Of a stretch of DNA of 64,000 bases, positions 1 through 11,199 are shown one piece after another. The stretch covers positions 744,001-808,000 of the forward strand of contig JANHCV010000015.1 of assembly GCA_025594325.1 (NCBI GenBank), read 5' to 3'. The translations under genes and the position numbers were made by a program. The notes under the pieces are model-generated. The model saw only the letters and a program-made list of their open reading frames with translations, had not been told where the DNA came from and searched no databases. How positions within the stretch are numbered: the first letter of the stretch is position 1; every line of letters begins with the position of its first letter. This stretch comes from Blastocladiella emersonii ATCC 22665 (Eukaryota; Blastocladiomycota; Blastocladiomycetes; Blastocladiales; Blastocladiaceae).

Positions 1-2
1 GC

Positions 3-950
3 GACCGGTCGGCGATCTCGGTGTGGATCGGCGGCACCGCGACTGCAAATCCCGGCCCGAACGCCGTCTCCACGCTCGGCCGCCGTCCCGCGACCGCCGA
101 CGACGTGCGCGCCGCGGCCCACGCGGTGCCGAGCGGCGTGGTTGCCGTCGACGCGCCCGTCCCGCCGCCGCTCGGTGGGACGAATGCCGCGGCGTACAAG
201 CTCACGCGCAGCAAGAGTGTGCCGGGCTCGGCGCAGGGGATGGTGGCGGGCGCCGGCGGTGGGAGTCTCCCGCGGTCCGCGTCCGGGTCGATTCGGCGGT
301 CGTTTGGGTGGCGCGCCAACTCGACATCGGCCGCATCGTCCTCGGCTTCGGCAGCGGGGGATGCGGCCGATCCGTCCCGCCGCCGCGCGCGCAGTACGCC
401 GCCGGGATCGGGCGACGCGATGCCTGACGCGACCGCGCCGCCGCCGGTCCCACCACTCCCTGCCAGCAACAGCGCCGACAGCAGCGACGCGGCGAGCTAC
501 ATCCAGCCGCCGCCGGGCTCGCCGTGGGACGACATTGACGGCGTGACCGTGGTCCCGGCGTCCGCGCTCCTCGCGGCCCTCGACCCGGCGGTCCTGACCG
601 CGTCGACGGTCCGGTACCACAAGTTCCTCCTGCTGCAGCGCTCGCACGCGGGCCTGTACGCGCAGCGCATGGCGCTGCCCATCGACCTCGTCCTGTGCAA
701 CTGGACGCACCTCCTGTACCCGCCGCGGTACGTGCGGTTCGCGGGCACGCATTTTGGGCGATTGATCACGTACGAGTTTGCCACCCCGCAGGCGCTCGAC
801 GCCGCGCTACGGAATACCGCGCGCAAGTGGCGCCGCAGGTACCGCGAGCGGCTCGATCCCGGGTTCCGGCCCAAGTTGTCGTGGAGCGATAAGATCGTCG
901 CGGTCCTGGATCGCGTGGTCGGGCGGTTGGTGAGTTCGGGGCCCATGTAG
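3..950 (+). CDS. Unknown protein, 3' part of gene (5' end outside window)
   Basis: The frame is open from the window edge to a TAG at 948-950, so the gene is 5'-truncated here. The first half is low-complexity (Ser, Pro, Ala and Arg rich) and probably disordered. The last ~140 residues are ordinary sequence with many Leu, Tyr and Arg and end in a basic stretch around RKWRRRYRERL. I recognise no family. An AATAAA at 971-976 lies just after the stop and could be the poly(A) signal. The final ~46 bp, including the stop, recur on the opposite strand at 19250-19297 at the end of an unrelated gene, read there in a different frame. Confidence 0.6.
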   Translation, partial: DRSAISVWIGGTATANPGPNAVSTLGRRPATADDVRAAAHAVPSGVVAVDAPVPPPLGGTNAAAYKLTRSKSVPGSAQGMVAGAGGGSLPRSASGSIRRSFGWRANSTSAASSSASAAGDAADPSRRRARSTPPGSGDAMPDATAPPPVPPLPASNSADSSDAASYIQPPPGSPWDDIDGVTVVPASALLAALDPAVLTASTVRYHKFLLLQRSHAGLYAQRMALPIDLVLCNWTHLLYPPRYVRFAGTHFGRLITYEFATPQALDAALRNTARKWRRRYRERLDPGFRPKLSWSDKIVAVLDRVVGRLVSSGPM

Positions 951-952
951 CG
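905..952 (+). repeat. 46-bp segment shared with 19250-19297 (inverted)
   Basis: The segment around gtggtcgggcggttggtgag and the following gggcccatgtagc occurs here and, reverse-complemented, at 19250-19297 with about two mismatches. In both places it forms the last codons and stop region of a gene, but the frames differ: RVVGRLVSSGPM here and RIVWSGGW there. Similarity stops abruptly after the shared segment. Confidence 0.75.
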
Positions 953-1017
953 CTGGGATGGAAGATGAATAATAAATACTTGGCATCGATGCGATTCTTG
1001 AGGTCCTCGCTGGCTTT

Positions 1018-1228
1018 CGAGTGACGCGGTGCAGGGTCGGCCGTGCTGCGCCACAACAAAGCCGAAATGAGCGACGCGTCAGCGCGGCCGCGTGGGCGGA
1101 GACAGGTCGTCGTGACGCCGGCTTGGCCGTGATGGCAGGCGAGAGCGACTTGTACTTGTCCTTGAGTGACACGGTGCGGGGTCACTTGTGCTGCGCCACC
1201 CTGCAACCGAAAGGAGCTCCGCGTCAGC
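1018..1228. repeat. Two diverged tandem copies of a dispersed noncoding element
   Basis: The blocks 1018-1083 and 1164-1228 share the order gagtgac(g/a)cggtgc(a/g)ggg, gtgctgcgccac, then ccgaaa and a (g/c)CGCGTCAGC end. The first block ends in the palindrome GACGCGTC. A close relative lies at 4331-4372, sharing the exact run ccgaaatgagcgacgcgtca. The spacer 951-1340 contains nothing else I can assign. Confidence 0.65.
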
Positions 1229-1340
1229 CGGCGTGTCAGCGCGAAAGCACCGCGAGGTCACTCACGATCGGCTCACGCAATGCGACAGGAGTATCAATAT
1301 TCAACAAACCTTTGTACTCAACAAGCAGAAACTAGACAGG

Positions 1341-3985
1341 CTAGCGATCAATCTCAACAATCCGGTCGTCCACCACGCCATAGTCCACCTCCTCCTCCTC
1401 CGCCTCGCCCTCAAGCGCGTCGTTGGGAGAAGCAGTAATGGCGCGATACTCGGCCCCGTTTGCGCGATACAGTGGGAGCAGGAAGCACCGGAACATGTTT
1501 CGCTTGAGCCCATCAAAGAAGTCGGGCTGGATCCCTCTTGGGTTGGGACGCGCGTCCGTTGGCGACGACGCAAGGCCGTCCTGGAGCAGCTGCATAAAAC
1601 AGTCCACGTAGCCCGGCATGAGCGTGATCTGCTCGCTGGGCGTGAAATCCGAGCCCAGCTTCCGCACGACGGCAGGCAAGTACGCGTCAGCCAGCTCGGG
1701 AACGAGCTTCAGGCCTGGGTAACCCCACGAAACCGCGATGTCCGGGTGCGGGACGACGCTCAAGTCAAGCACGGGTGTGTGGGCACGGGCGGCCTCGCAC
1801 GGAGGAAGCACTGAGATGCGGTTCACGAGCAGGAGTGCGAGAAGTTCCTTCTTCTCGTTCAACACCTTGACCAAGGGAAGCGCGTCCCGATGGATCAAGG
1901 CGAAGAGCCGCGCGAGCGTAACACGCAAGAAGCGCGCCCGCTCAGCGGCGGATGGAGCTCGCTTCGAGTCAAGTACGCGCCGCTGCACGGCGTCGTCCTC
2001 GTCGTCGGTGCGCTCCAAGGAGAGCCGGTTCAACGCAACAATGAGCCCCCACTGTTCGTTCGTATCCAGTGCGTCCGCGTCCGAATCATCGGCGAGGTAG
2101 GGCACGAGAGCAAGGCGGGCCAGTCCGTCCTTGGCCACAGCGAGCACACGGGCGACGGTCACCGTCACGCGACGGGCGAGGCGTTCAGGGTGGCCGTCCA
2201 CGAGTTCGGCGCACGAGGAGAAGCGATACGACTGGGTCGCGCCCCCGACCTTGAGATCGAGGGTGCCCGGCGCACCAGCACTGGAACGCGAAGGAAGCGG
2301 CGTAAGCTGGGTCTTAGTCGAGCTGAGTCGTGGTTCATCGTGTTCCATATCAAGAAGACGTACCCAGCGATGGCAATGGCGCAGCTCGATCGGGACCGCG
2401 GAGCGCTTCGGCGCAGCGGATGAGCGCCCCAGCGAGGAACGGCGACTCTTTCAGGGCAACAGGAACACTGGGGAAATCGAGCTTGTAGAATGTAAACGGC
2501 TCGAAGGCGCGATCGTCGCGTCGCTCGACGTGCTCGCTGCTCCAGGTGAAGCGCGTGACGTGCGACGCCCAGTCGCTGTCCGTGGCGCGCTCAAAGTAGT
2601 TGATACCAAGCAGCGTCGGAAGCGCCTCAAGCGGAAGGCCGGTGGCGCGGCAAACAAAGTCGTCGCGCGAAGCCGCAACGGAAGTAAGGTGCTCGGTCGA
2701 CGTGTAGATGAGCGACCGCATGTTGGCCTCGTTGTTCGCCAGCAACGGCGAAGCTTGAACGAAAAGGTTGAGCAGACCGCACGTGTCGATGGCCGAGCCC
2801 GTGTGGATCGCAGGGAACCGCTGCTCGCGCGAAACGAGCGACTCCAGGACCGCGACGGGTGAGCCGACGCAAAACGCGATGCGGCACTGGAAGTGCGGCG
2901 GCACGCATGCCTTGCCCCACTTGGTGACAAGCAGATACGGACCCGTGCGCCGTGTGTCGCACCTGGGACCAAATGCGAGCGCGAGCGGGTCGAGGAGGTC
3001 GATGGCGGCCTGAGCTGTCGCGCCCAGCGACTCGAAGGTAATGGGGGAAAAGACGTCGAGTACGACGTGATCGAAAGGCGAAGAGAAGCGGAGCGAGCCG
3101 TCGGGGCACACGAGGAGCATGGTCGGGTTGATGTCCGTTGCAAACGCGCTTTCATCTTTCGCCTCCGGACTCTCCGTATCAAAAAAGTAGGCGCCGGTGT
3201 TGATAAACTTTTCGAAACCCCGCTTGAGTGCATCTTGTCTGTCGCCCGGAATTGCCAGCAGTTGCGAATTTTAGCCGACCAAGCCGCGCAAGCATCGCTC
3301 AGCGGCTCGCTGCGCGTACGTTTAAGTCACGGAGGGAGGGCAAGCGCGCTCGTAGTAAGCATTCCGGTGGGCGTAGAGCTGCTCGGGCGTCCAGCCGGCG
3401 GCATCGAGCCATGACTTCCAACAATGGCGAACTGCGCCCAGCGTGGCGTCGTCAACGACCCGGATACGAGCCGCGGAGCGGTTCCAGTTGACAGCGAGGC
3501 ATGCGCGCATCTGCTCTTCCCAGAAAGCACGGGGATTAGGTTGGAGCAGGAGCGAAAAGTAGAGCTGGCCCAAGTAGTACGCTGGAGCGCCACCTTTGGC
3601 GGCGAACTTGCCGTTCGAAATCGCATAAAGCACCCAACAGGTCGCGCGCAAGGACCTCGGGGCGCGAGTTGCCGAAAACAAAGTTCAGGCCCGCGGTGCC
3701 ATACTTGCGCGTCGCACCATGGATCGTGTGCGCGACGTCGCGCAAGCTGCCAAACTGGAGAGCAAGCACGTCAAGCCGTGTGACATCGCGCGGGTTGTGG
3801 TGCAAGAGCAGGTCGCGCGAGTAAGACTGGCCAAAGGGATAATACGGGTCAGTCACGTCGCCGCCGCCAAGGAGCGCCGGGCCCGATGTCGCCGGTGCGA
3901 CTGGCGGCGGCGGCGGCTGCGAAGTGGAAGAAGAATTGCCGCCGCGGGATACTTTGCCGATAGTCTTGACCGCTTTCGTCTTCAT
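1341..3985 (-). CDS. DUF4470-like protein (fungal MYND/DUF4470 type), with an apparent frameshift
   Basis: The likely start is the ATG at 3985 (MKTKAVKTIGK) and the stop is TAG at 1341-1343. The N-terminal part has the DUF4470 pattern: a 'D-L-ALQFGSLRDV' segment, a short spacer, then 'FVFGNSRPEVLARDLL'. DUF4470 is known from MYND-finger proteins of fungi and from a dynein-arm assembly factor family. I see no MYND finger. The reading moves to another frame near 3600-3620, where no intron fits, so there is a +1/-1 indel. Introns are likely at about 3317-3234 (acceptor cgacag, branch-like ctaaaa) and about 2355-2275 (donor gtacgt). The C-terminal 300 residues are helical-looking and unrecognised. 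The frameshift may be decay or a sequence error. Confidence 0.55.
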
Positions 3986-5759
3986 TTGTTTTGCATCGAG
4001 TGTGAGGAGAGCAGCTGCGGCGGAGCGTCGGATTTGGGCATGGTGACGCTTGCGCGGACGATCAGGTGACCACATCAGCGAGACTATCACGCATCTCCAC
4101 TTTCGCCTACCCTGTTCGCATCCTCGATGGGCTTTGTGGAAGCTGGCGCTCTTGATCTCAAGCTGTACAGACAAGGGCCATGTCCGGATTGCTTCAGCAT
4201 GACCTCGCGCAAGGAGCGCCGTGCGGCCCGCATGTATCTCCAAGAGGGCACTGGCAACGCTAAGCCTGGCGTCGCGCCCCTTGAAGTCAGGTAGGCAGCG
4301 GTTGCAGCGAGTGCGCCGCTGGCCTGTCGGGCTGCTGCGCCACCGCGGAGCCGAAATGAGCGACGCGTCAGCCAGCGGGACCGCGTGGGCCGCGACGCGT
4401 CGCTGTCTCCCGCTTACGAGGAGTCGCGTTGCAACGCTTCTCCGCTGTTCTCCGACCCGTCCCGTCTCACACATCACCATTCATGGTTCCCACCATCGCC
4501 ATCCGTGGACAACCGTGTCGCTCCTGAGGAGGCGCGTTTAGCCGCCAGGACGACGACGCGAGGGCGTGGTCATTGACAAAGACGCGCGCGGTTTTTCGGG
4601 CGACCAGGGAAGCTCAGGCTGTGGTCGTGCCCGCGGACTGCTCTCTCTGTGGACAGTTTCCTGACGTTGACAGGCATGGATCGAGCAGGATACATGATGC
4701 ACTTGTGCCATGGAAGCTGACCGACTTGGTGAAGGTCGCGTAGGCGAGCTGACGGCTGTCCACGGCGGGGTCAAGGTGGAAGGCTGAGGGAAGCGCTAGT
4801 TGTTCGCGTGCACACGCGCTTGCTGCTGTGGAGTGGTTCTTGGTTGCGCTCAGCGGGTTCGGCATCAAGCGCAAGCGATTGACGGTCGTTGCGCGTAACA
4901 CGCGACCTCGAGTGCTCGACTCTTGATCCAGTCGCTTAACGTTGATCAAGCGTGATTGTAAGCCGTCAAGAGCGATGCGTATGGCCCTGGCCTGCATCGA
5001 CGCGTACACTACCGCCGCTGGCCATGAACGAGGACCTGCAGGGTGGCGCAGCCAGGCCTCCCGCGACGCGTCTCTCCCGCTCGCGTCTGATGTACAGCAG
5101 TCGCCCACCGCGCCGTGTGCTCCGCGATCGTTGGCGGTCAGGTCACGTCGCTCGCTTTATTGTCATGAAAATGGGAGACGGTACGGAAAGCTAGCCGGCA
5201 CTGGGCCCCCGTAGCGGCCGCCGCTGGTCCTCGTAGTCCAGCTCGGCTCTCCTCCCTCTCAGATTCGCTCCCTCACCTTCCGTTCGATACGAAACTTGAC
5301 TCTGCCGTTACAAGCTGAGCCATACTGTACCTCCCCGGTCTCCTTTGCTGTCGTCGCCCTCGCCGACCTACAGCAACCAGTACCTGCGCCCGTGTCGCAC
5401 CCGGATCCGCCCGATCCACACACTCGCGCGCACTTCGATTTTTCTTCGACACCCGTGTGCACCAGCTACAGCTGGTCTTCTCGCCGTCGTCTCGCCAACC
5501 TCGAGTATCCTGCACCTCCACGCGCACTGCATCCGATCCGCCTGATCCGACCGCCCTCGACCAAACCTGCTCTCGCCCGCGCGCACCTTCCGTCGACCAT
5601 CCCGCCTGCCCTCCTCGACCTGCAGCAGTATCCACGGGCTTGATTTTCTCGCTCGCGACCGACTACAACGTCCTTCGACACCTGCTACTTTTTACTATCG
5701 CTCCCCGGCTACTCGCACCGCCCTCCCCGCGCTGATCCACCCCGTCCACACCCGCAACC
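3986..5759. other. 1.8-kb spacer with dispersed elements and possible decayed coding sequence
   Basis: No convincing gene is present. Copies of the GACGCGTC / TGCGCCA element lie at 4331-4402 and 5044-5072. A 164-residue open frame on the minus strand (5108-4614) has partly coding-like composition but starts inside the dispersed element and has no recognisable domain. The last ~500 bp (5230-5759) are pyrimidine-rich on the plus strand and look like the promoter and 5' UTR of the next gene. Confidence 0.5.
4331..4402. repeat. Dispersed GACGCGTC / TGCGCCA element
   Basis: ctgctgcgccac is followed 10 bp later by ccgaaatgagcgacgcgtca, matching 1045-1083 almost base for base. A second GACGCGTC lies at 4394-4401. 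Confidence 0.65.
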
Positions 5760-8700
5760 ATGGGCGTCTGGTCGCGGATCAAGACCGTCGCCGTCCACGT
5801 CGGCGCCGGCCTCGCCGCGCTGACGGGCTCGCACGGGCACCTCTGCACCGAGTCTGCCCAGCGGTACGCCTTCTTCGTCTCGGCTTCTCCTCTTGCTCGG
5901 ATCCTATCGCATGTCGCGGTCGCGCGTGTGCGGTGGCGCAGCACGACCACGTGCGCCGTTCGCACGCCTCGCACGCGCCTTCTCGCGACGCGCCTTCTCT
6001 CTTCACCCTCCCGATCCGCGTATGAAACTCATGGAAACGCTAATCAACTCTATGCATCGGCCTCCAGGACCTTCCCCGCTGCCTTCCCGAGCGCCATTTT
6101 CGTCGCCAAGTCAATCTCGGTCAACAGCCTCGCGTCGCTCTCGTTCGTCGACACGGCTTCGATCGCCCTTCCCGCCACCGCCACCCCCGCTACCGCCTCC
6201 ACTACGGTGACCTCCAAGCCCGCCATCCTCGTCGACTCGGCCGTCCTCGCCGCAAACAACTCGTCCGACCTCGTTGCCCAGTGCGACCGTGCCACCGTCA
6301 CCGCCACCCCCGCTACCCCCGCTACCCCCGCCAAGGACACGTCGGCTCACGCCGCGTTCACGTCCAGCGTTACCAAGAATTTCGTCGCTGCCCTCGAGCT
6401 GCACGCCGTCCCCGTGCAGGTGATCGAGCTCAAGAAATTTGAGGCTTCAAGGTAAGCCCGCCATGGGTTCGCCGAGTATGGCGCACGGGATGCTGACAGC
6501 TCTGATCGTGTAGCAGCCTCGTGCAGTCGCTCCCCGACACTATCAACGCCGACACGCCGGCCGAGCTCGATTCCATTATCGTCGCGCAGGACCCGTCGCC
6601 GCGCGACGATAACGCGCCCGTCGTTGCGGCCGCCCCGACGCGTCTACTCGCCAACAACACCGAGGCCGACGTGATTGTCACTGCCACCACGCGCACGACC
6701 GAGAACCTCGCCGTGATCGAGCTCCACGCCTCCACCGCCACCTCAACCACTATCGCCATCACCTGCAACACCTCGCCAAGCAGCACCGCTGCGCCCACCG
6801 CCACCGAGTCCATCGAGAAGCTGCTCGAGCTGTCTGCCGTCTTTGGGCAGAAGTTCGAGCCCTGGACCGCTAATGTCAAGGCCGCACGGTACACCTGCAT
6901 TGCACTGGCCAATTGTGCACTCATGACTGACGGGTTGTCGATTGTAGCACCCCCGATTACACGCACCTAGTCTCGGCCAGCGAGCAGGATGAGACCGTCA
7001 TCGCGTCGCCGCTGACGCTGTCGTCCGAGGAACACGGGCCCGCCGTCAACGACTCCAACATCACCTCGGCCGGCTCGACCCAGCCCAACATCACCATCAC
7101 CATCACCACCAAGGAGGTCAACATCAAGACCATCACGCCCGCCGAGTCGGGTGCCATTGCCGCTGTCACGCCCGTCACCTCGAAGGACTGCGCAAACAAC
7201 AAGCTCGACTTTGTCGAGGACCCGGAGTACGCCGTCGCTCAGGCCACGAGGTACGTCTTTTTGCTCAGATCAGACGAACTCGTAGCGCTGACGGCTTTGA
7301 GCGTGTAGTGGCCTCAACGACCAGATCGTCGACGAGACCAAGGTCGATGACGTGCAGGCTGAGCACGAGCCCGCCGTCATGCCGCAGCAAGACCAGCTGC
7401 CGCGCTACGAGTACGCCACCCTCCCCGTCAAGCCGGGCAACATCAACGACAGTCGCTCCACCTTTGCATCCAACGGAGCCATGGAGCAGAATGTCGCGGC
7501 CGAGACCAACCTCGCGCGTCCCGCCGGGTTCGAGTCAACCTGCGCCGCGTCCCCGCGGACCGTCGCCCTCATCGAGCTGTCGGCTGCCCTCGCGCAAGAG
7601 CTCGAGTCCGGCTCGCCCGTCCAAGTCACGACCAGGTCCGTGGTGTTCTTTGGGGGCCCGCTCGGCACACATGAACTGACTGGTAGCCACACGCGCGTAC
7701 CGTAGTGGCCTCGGGCACCTGTTCGCGCCCAGCGCAGCCAACGTGCAGATCGCGCCAGTCCCGTCCACTGACACCGGCATCGTCGATGGTGCTCACGTCG
7801 CGGCACACCTGGCCGAGCCGACTGCGACCGCCGTCGCTGACGTTCCGGAGCAGTGCGCCGCCTTCTCAGCTGTCACGCACGTTGGTCACGATTACTGACT
7901 ATGATCGCATGTATAGAGCCACGGAGATGGCCGCCAACGCCGACTTACCGCCAGCCAAGGCGGATCCTGTGCCGCTCGAGTTGGAGGCCCGCTCGGAAAA
8001 GTACGTTGGCGGTGCGGGCGCCCGTCAAAGAGTCGCATCATCACTCGCGCTCACGGACCCGTGTGTAGTTCGACCGCCCGCAAGACCGCCATCAACCTCA
8101 TGTACAACCTGGTCGCGGACTCGACGGCCGCCGTCGACGCGACGACTGTTCCGCCGGTGCGTGGGGCCGCGAGTACGGTGCGTGAATACGGCCCAAGCAA
8201 GGGCCCCGGCTTCCTGGCGCCTGGCGAGGCGCCGCCGGCCGACTATGATCCGCTGATCCATGGGTACGGACTTCTCGGTGGACGTGTCTCACCATGAAAT
8301 GACCACTAACGCATGCTGTACGTTGTAGCCAAGGGCTGTACAAGCGGGCCGACCAGGTGCCGTTCATCTGGTCCATCTACCGCGACCGCGGCGAGCCCAA
8401 GCGCTCTGCCATCAAGGCGCCCAAGTGGGCCCGCAAGCTCGGCTCTCGCATCGCCCGCAACGCGTCCAAGTCGACCGAGTCGACCGAGTCAATTCCCGCC
8501 GCGCCTCAAGTCGCAGCTGCGCCTCTTCCTCGCCCTCGGCCGCGGATCCTCGACGAGCTCGCCGCCACGCCGACGATGCGCGCCAAGCTCGAGCTCATGA
8601 GCCGGCAGGGCGACCACCGGGCGGACCTGACGGGCCGCAACTCCAAGTACCCAATGTGCCGCGCCGACGAGGACGCGCACTATGACGGCGTGTTCGGGAT

Positions 8701-9313
8701 GCGCCGCGCGCGCGACGCGGGCGAGTTGGAGCCGTACCGCAAGTTCCTGTTCCAGTCCGAGATGGACAGGCCCAACACGTTTGTCGACGCGCTCGGGCTG
8801 CATCTCGCCGAGCAGCCGGCCGCGCTGCTGCCCGAGGCCGTGGTGAAGCGCCTGCTCGCCATCACGGACCAGCACCCATTCGCCATGGCCCACCACACGG
8901 TCAACATTGACGCGGACCTGACCCGCTGGTACCCGATCCCGTCACACAGCGTGGGCAGCGAGAACCTGGGCGAGGCGTCACAGTGGGCGATCCGCGCGCT
9001 CAACGTCCGGATCGCGCAGGCCTTTGCCGTCAAGCGCGACGACGGCAGCGGCGGCGTGTTCGACACGCAGCAGCAGGTCGACAACGCGGTCGAGTACTTC
9101 CGGTACCTGAACCGGATCGCGGCCGAGTGGTCGTGGCGGTACCAGCTGACCACGACGGCGCAGGAGCTGGCGGCCGCCGCGGCGCTGCACGCGATGCGGG
9201 TCGACGCGCGCGACGTCTTTGCCAAGGATGCGTGGTACAACCGGGTGTCGTACGAGCGCCAGGCGTTCGAGCTGGCCAACTACCTGGTGTGCTACTTTTC
9301 GAACACCCATTAG
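5760..9313 (+). CDS. Orphan multi-exon protein with repeated phase-2 exons
   Basis: Exons read as 5760-5863, 6068-6451, 6514-6888, 6948-7250, 7309-7635, 7706-about 7850, about 7919-8000, 8069-8263 and 8329-9313; the exon 6/7 junction is unresolved. All the resolved introns interrupt after codon position 2. Most donors are GTACG-like, acceptors end in (G)TAG, and ctgac/ctaac branch sites lie ~20 nt upstream. Exons 2-5 are Thr/Ala/Val-rich and contain repeated sequences such as ALELHAV, VIELHAS and LIELSAA near their ends, suggesting exon duplication. The last exon (~327 aa) is a compact, helix-rich, Trp/Tyr-containing domain ending LVCYFSNTH. There is no clear signal peptide or known family. 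The start is the first ATG after a pyrimidine-rich leader (caaccATGG). Confidence 0.75.
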
Positions 9314-9395
9314 ATTTGCCCTTTCTCCTTATAAGTTCAACAATATACTCTAGTTCAGAACATTCGTTCAAACCGGTACCACGACGTATTGACAG

Positions 9396-9410
9396 GACGC
9401 GTTGCGCCAC
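9396..9410 (+). repeat. Exact 15-bp element GACGCGTTGCGCCAC
   Basis: One of three exact copies; the others are inverted at 19157-19171 and 23608-23622. It sits ~120 bp upstream of the F-box-like relic at 9532, exactly as the 19157 copy sits upstream of the relic that starts at 19060. Confidence 0.7.
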
Positions 9411-9531
9411 TTGCTCGACGTGGCAGGCGCGCCGCGTGACGTTTCGGCGCCGCAGATCGACCGACTTGGAGCGATGAGCGGCGCTCTCGCCCTACACAAC
9501 AACGCTCCCCATCCGATTCACTCCCAACACC

Positions 9532-10863
9532 ATGGAAGCCAATGAACTGCATGCAACCCGCCCGGCGCGCTTCACGGACCTTCCCGCGGAATTCTCGACT
9601 CGATTCAAATTGACGAGTACGGGTGCTGCCTTGCCCCTAGTGTTGACTTGAAGCCATCGGCAATGTCGACTCGGACGCAAGCTCAGACTCGCAACCCGAA
9701 CTTGACGAGTTTGTTGCGGCGCGCAATGTCGGTGCCATCATTCGCGAAATCGCTGCGATCGCAGAGCTTCGGTTGCGTCGGGGATTCCGTGAGCACGGCT
9801 TCATCAGTGACGCTGCTCTTGACGCACTTGCGCGCTTGGGCGCGCCCAACGACGTGATCGCCTTCATATCCAACTTCCAAGGCGCCATGTTTGTCTTTGC
9901 CGATTACAACCGAGCAGTGTACCGGTACAAGGGAGGCAATTGGTTTGACGTTCCGTTTGAGGGGTCGCTGGCTGTTCCGTACGGTCAACTGCTCGTTGCA
10001 CTCCTGTGCGACCAGATGACTTCGGCCGAACCGCTTCAAATGCTCGGTCAGCAAACGTCAGGTTATGCACTTCCTGACGCTCACAGGCACTTTCACCTAC
10101 TACTTTTCCCCGGCGTTCGGCGCGGTGCCCGTCCGCTGTCGCACTGGAGCCCAAGCGTCTACGCGTACATTGATTCGCTGCCGCTCGTCTGCTTCAAACA
10201 CGCGAGCTTGCAAGCGTCGTTGCCGGCCGTGGACATGGCGCAAGGCCGCGATCGTGGTCACGGTGAATCATACAATTTTCGGCCATCGAGCCGATCCCAC
10301 GTTCCGCTCATGATTCCTCGCCGCAGCCGCCCGATGACCTTCCTGACTTGTCGTGGGCGCCATGGCAGTACGCGATCCACTGCATGCTGAGCAAGGTTCC
10401 GGGGCTCACTCCCACGGCGTAGGCGATTCCTGAGGACGCTCGCATTTTACTCTTCTCGCGCGAGGCGCTCTGCCGCACAAGCTTCTTGTACCTCGGCGAG
10501 GCTGCAAGCGGTAGTACTGGACCCGGTACCAAGGCGGCATGGATCATTGAGCAGCTGTACCGCGCCGCGCCCGCTGTCTTTGTTAATGACATCGTTCAGG
10601 TCAGCGTGACGAGTCCGGCGTTTACTTGGCGCATGCTCCCGCGCGGCGCCCTGAACGGACTCCGGCCGTACAAGTGGCTCCTCGCCGCCGCATGTGTGGC
10701 CCTGGACCGCCTTACAAGCCGGGAAACTGTAATGCGCGATGCGCTTTCTGATCTCTTCGCCGCGGCTTCAACAACGGCGCGTTCGCCCGAGTTCCGCGCC
10801 ATGTTTGCGGCCGAGTGCAGCTATCGCGGGATTGACGTGAACGTGTTCTTTGGTGACGATTAG
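9532..10863 (+). pseudogene. Decayed F-box-family gene, copy A
   Basis: The ATG at 9532 begins MEANELHATRPAR, which is almost identical to the N-terminus of the relic at 19060-18495. The two also share ~120 bp of upstream DNA, so they are duplicates. The frame then shifts near 9600. A good coding frame runs from about 9650 to 10250 (contains FISNFQGAMFVFADYNRAVY). Another runs from 10333 to a TGA-free end at 10863 (FFGDD, TAG), interrupted by one in-frame TAG at 10420-10422. Several breaks and no single usable start mark it as a pseudogene. The F-box call rests on the LPAE-type start of the pair and on its neighbours. Confidence 0.6.
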
Positions 10864-11199
10864 ACCTGTACTCGAACAGAATATATCCACGTTACCTTCC
10901 TCACGAACTTTGTCTATAGGTCGGGATCCTGCTCGACGCGTCAATTGGCGAAGCGATGCGTTGTCGGCGGTGATGGTCAACCTGCCAGGGGCGCCACGAC
11001 CCTCTTGCGCCTAAGCATCGCGATCCGATCAGAGGAGCAACGCGACTGGCCCGGAACCATGTCGCTTTCGAGTCGAATGAACGACACGCTCCTGTGGGTG
11101 GATTGGCTGCTTCCCACGGCGCGCACCTGGCTTGGGTGTCGACGCCAAGGCCCCTCCCCCGTTCCCGCTCTTCCGCAACAACCCTCGCCCGCTTTTGCT
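10864..11199. promoter_or_regulatory. Spacer and probable promoter of the F-box gene at 11200
   Basis: 335 bp without a gene. It holds a GACGCGTC palindrome at 10934-10941. An upstream in-frame extension of the next gene to 10945 exists but has poor coding character. No TATA box is obvious. Confidence 0.35.
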
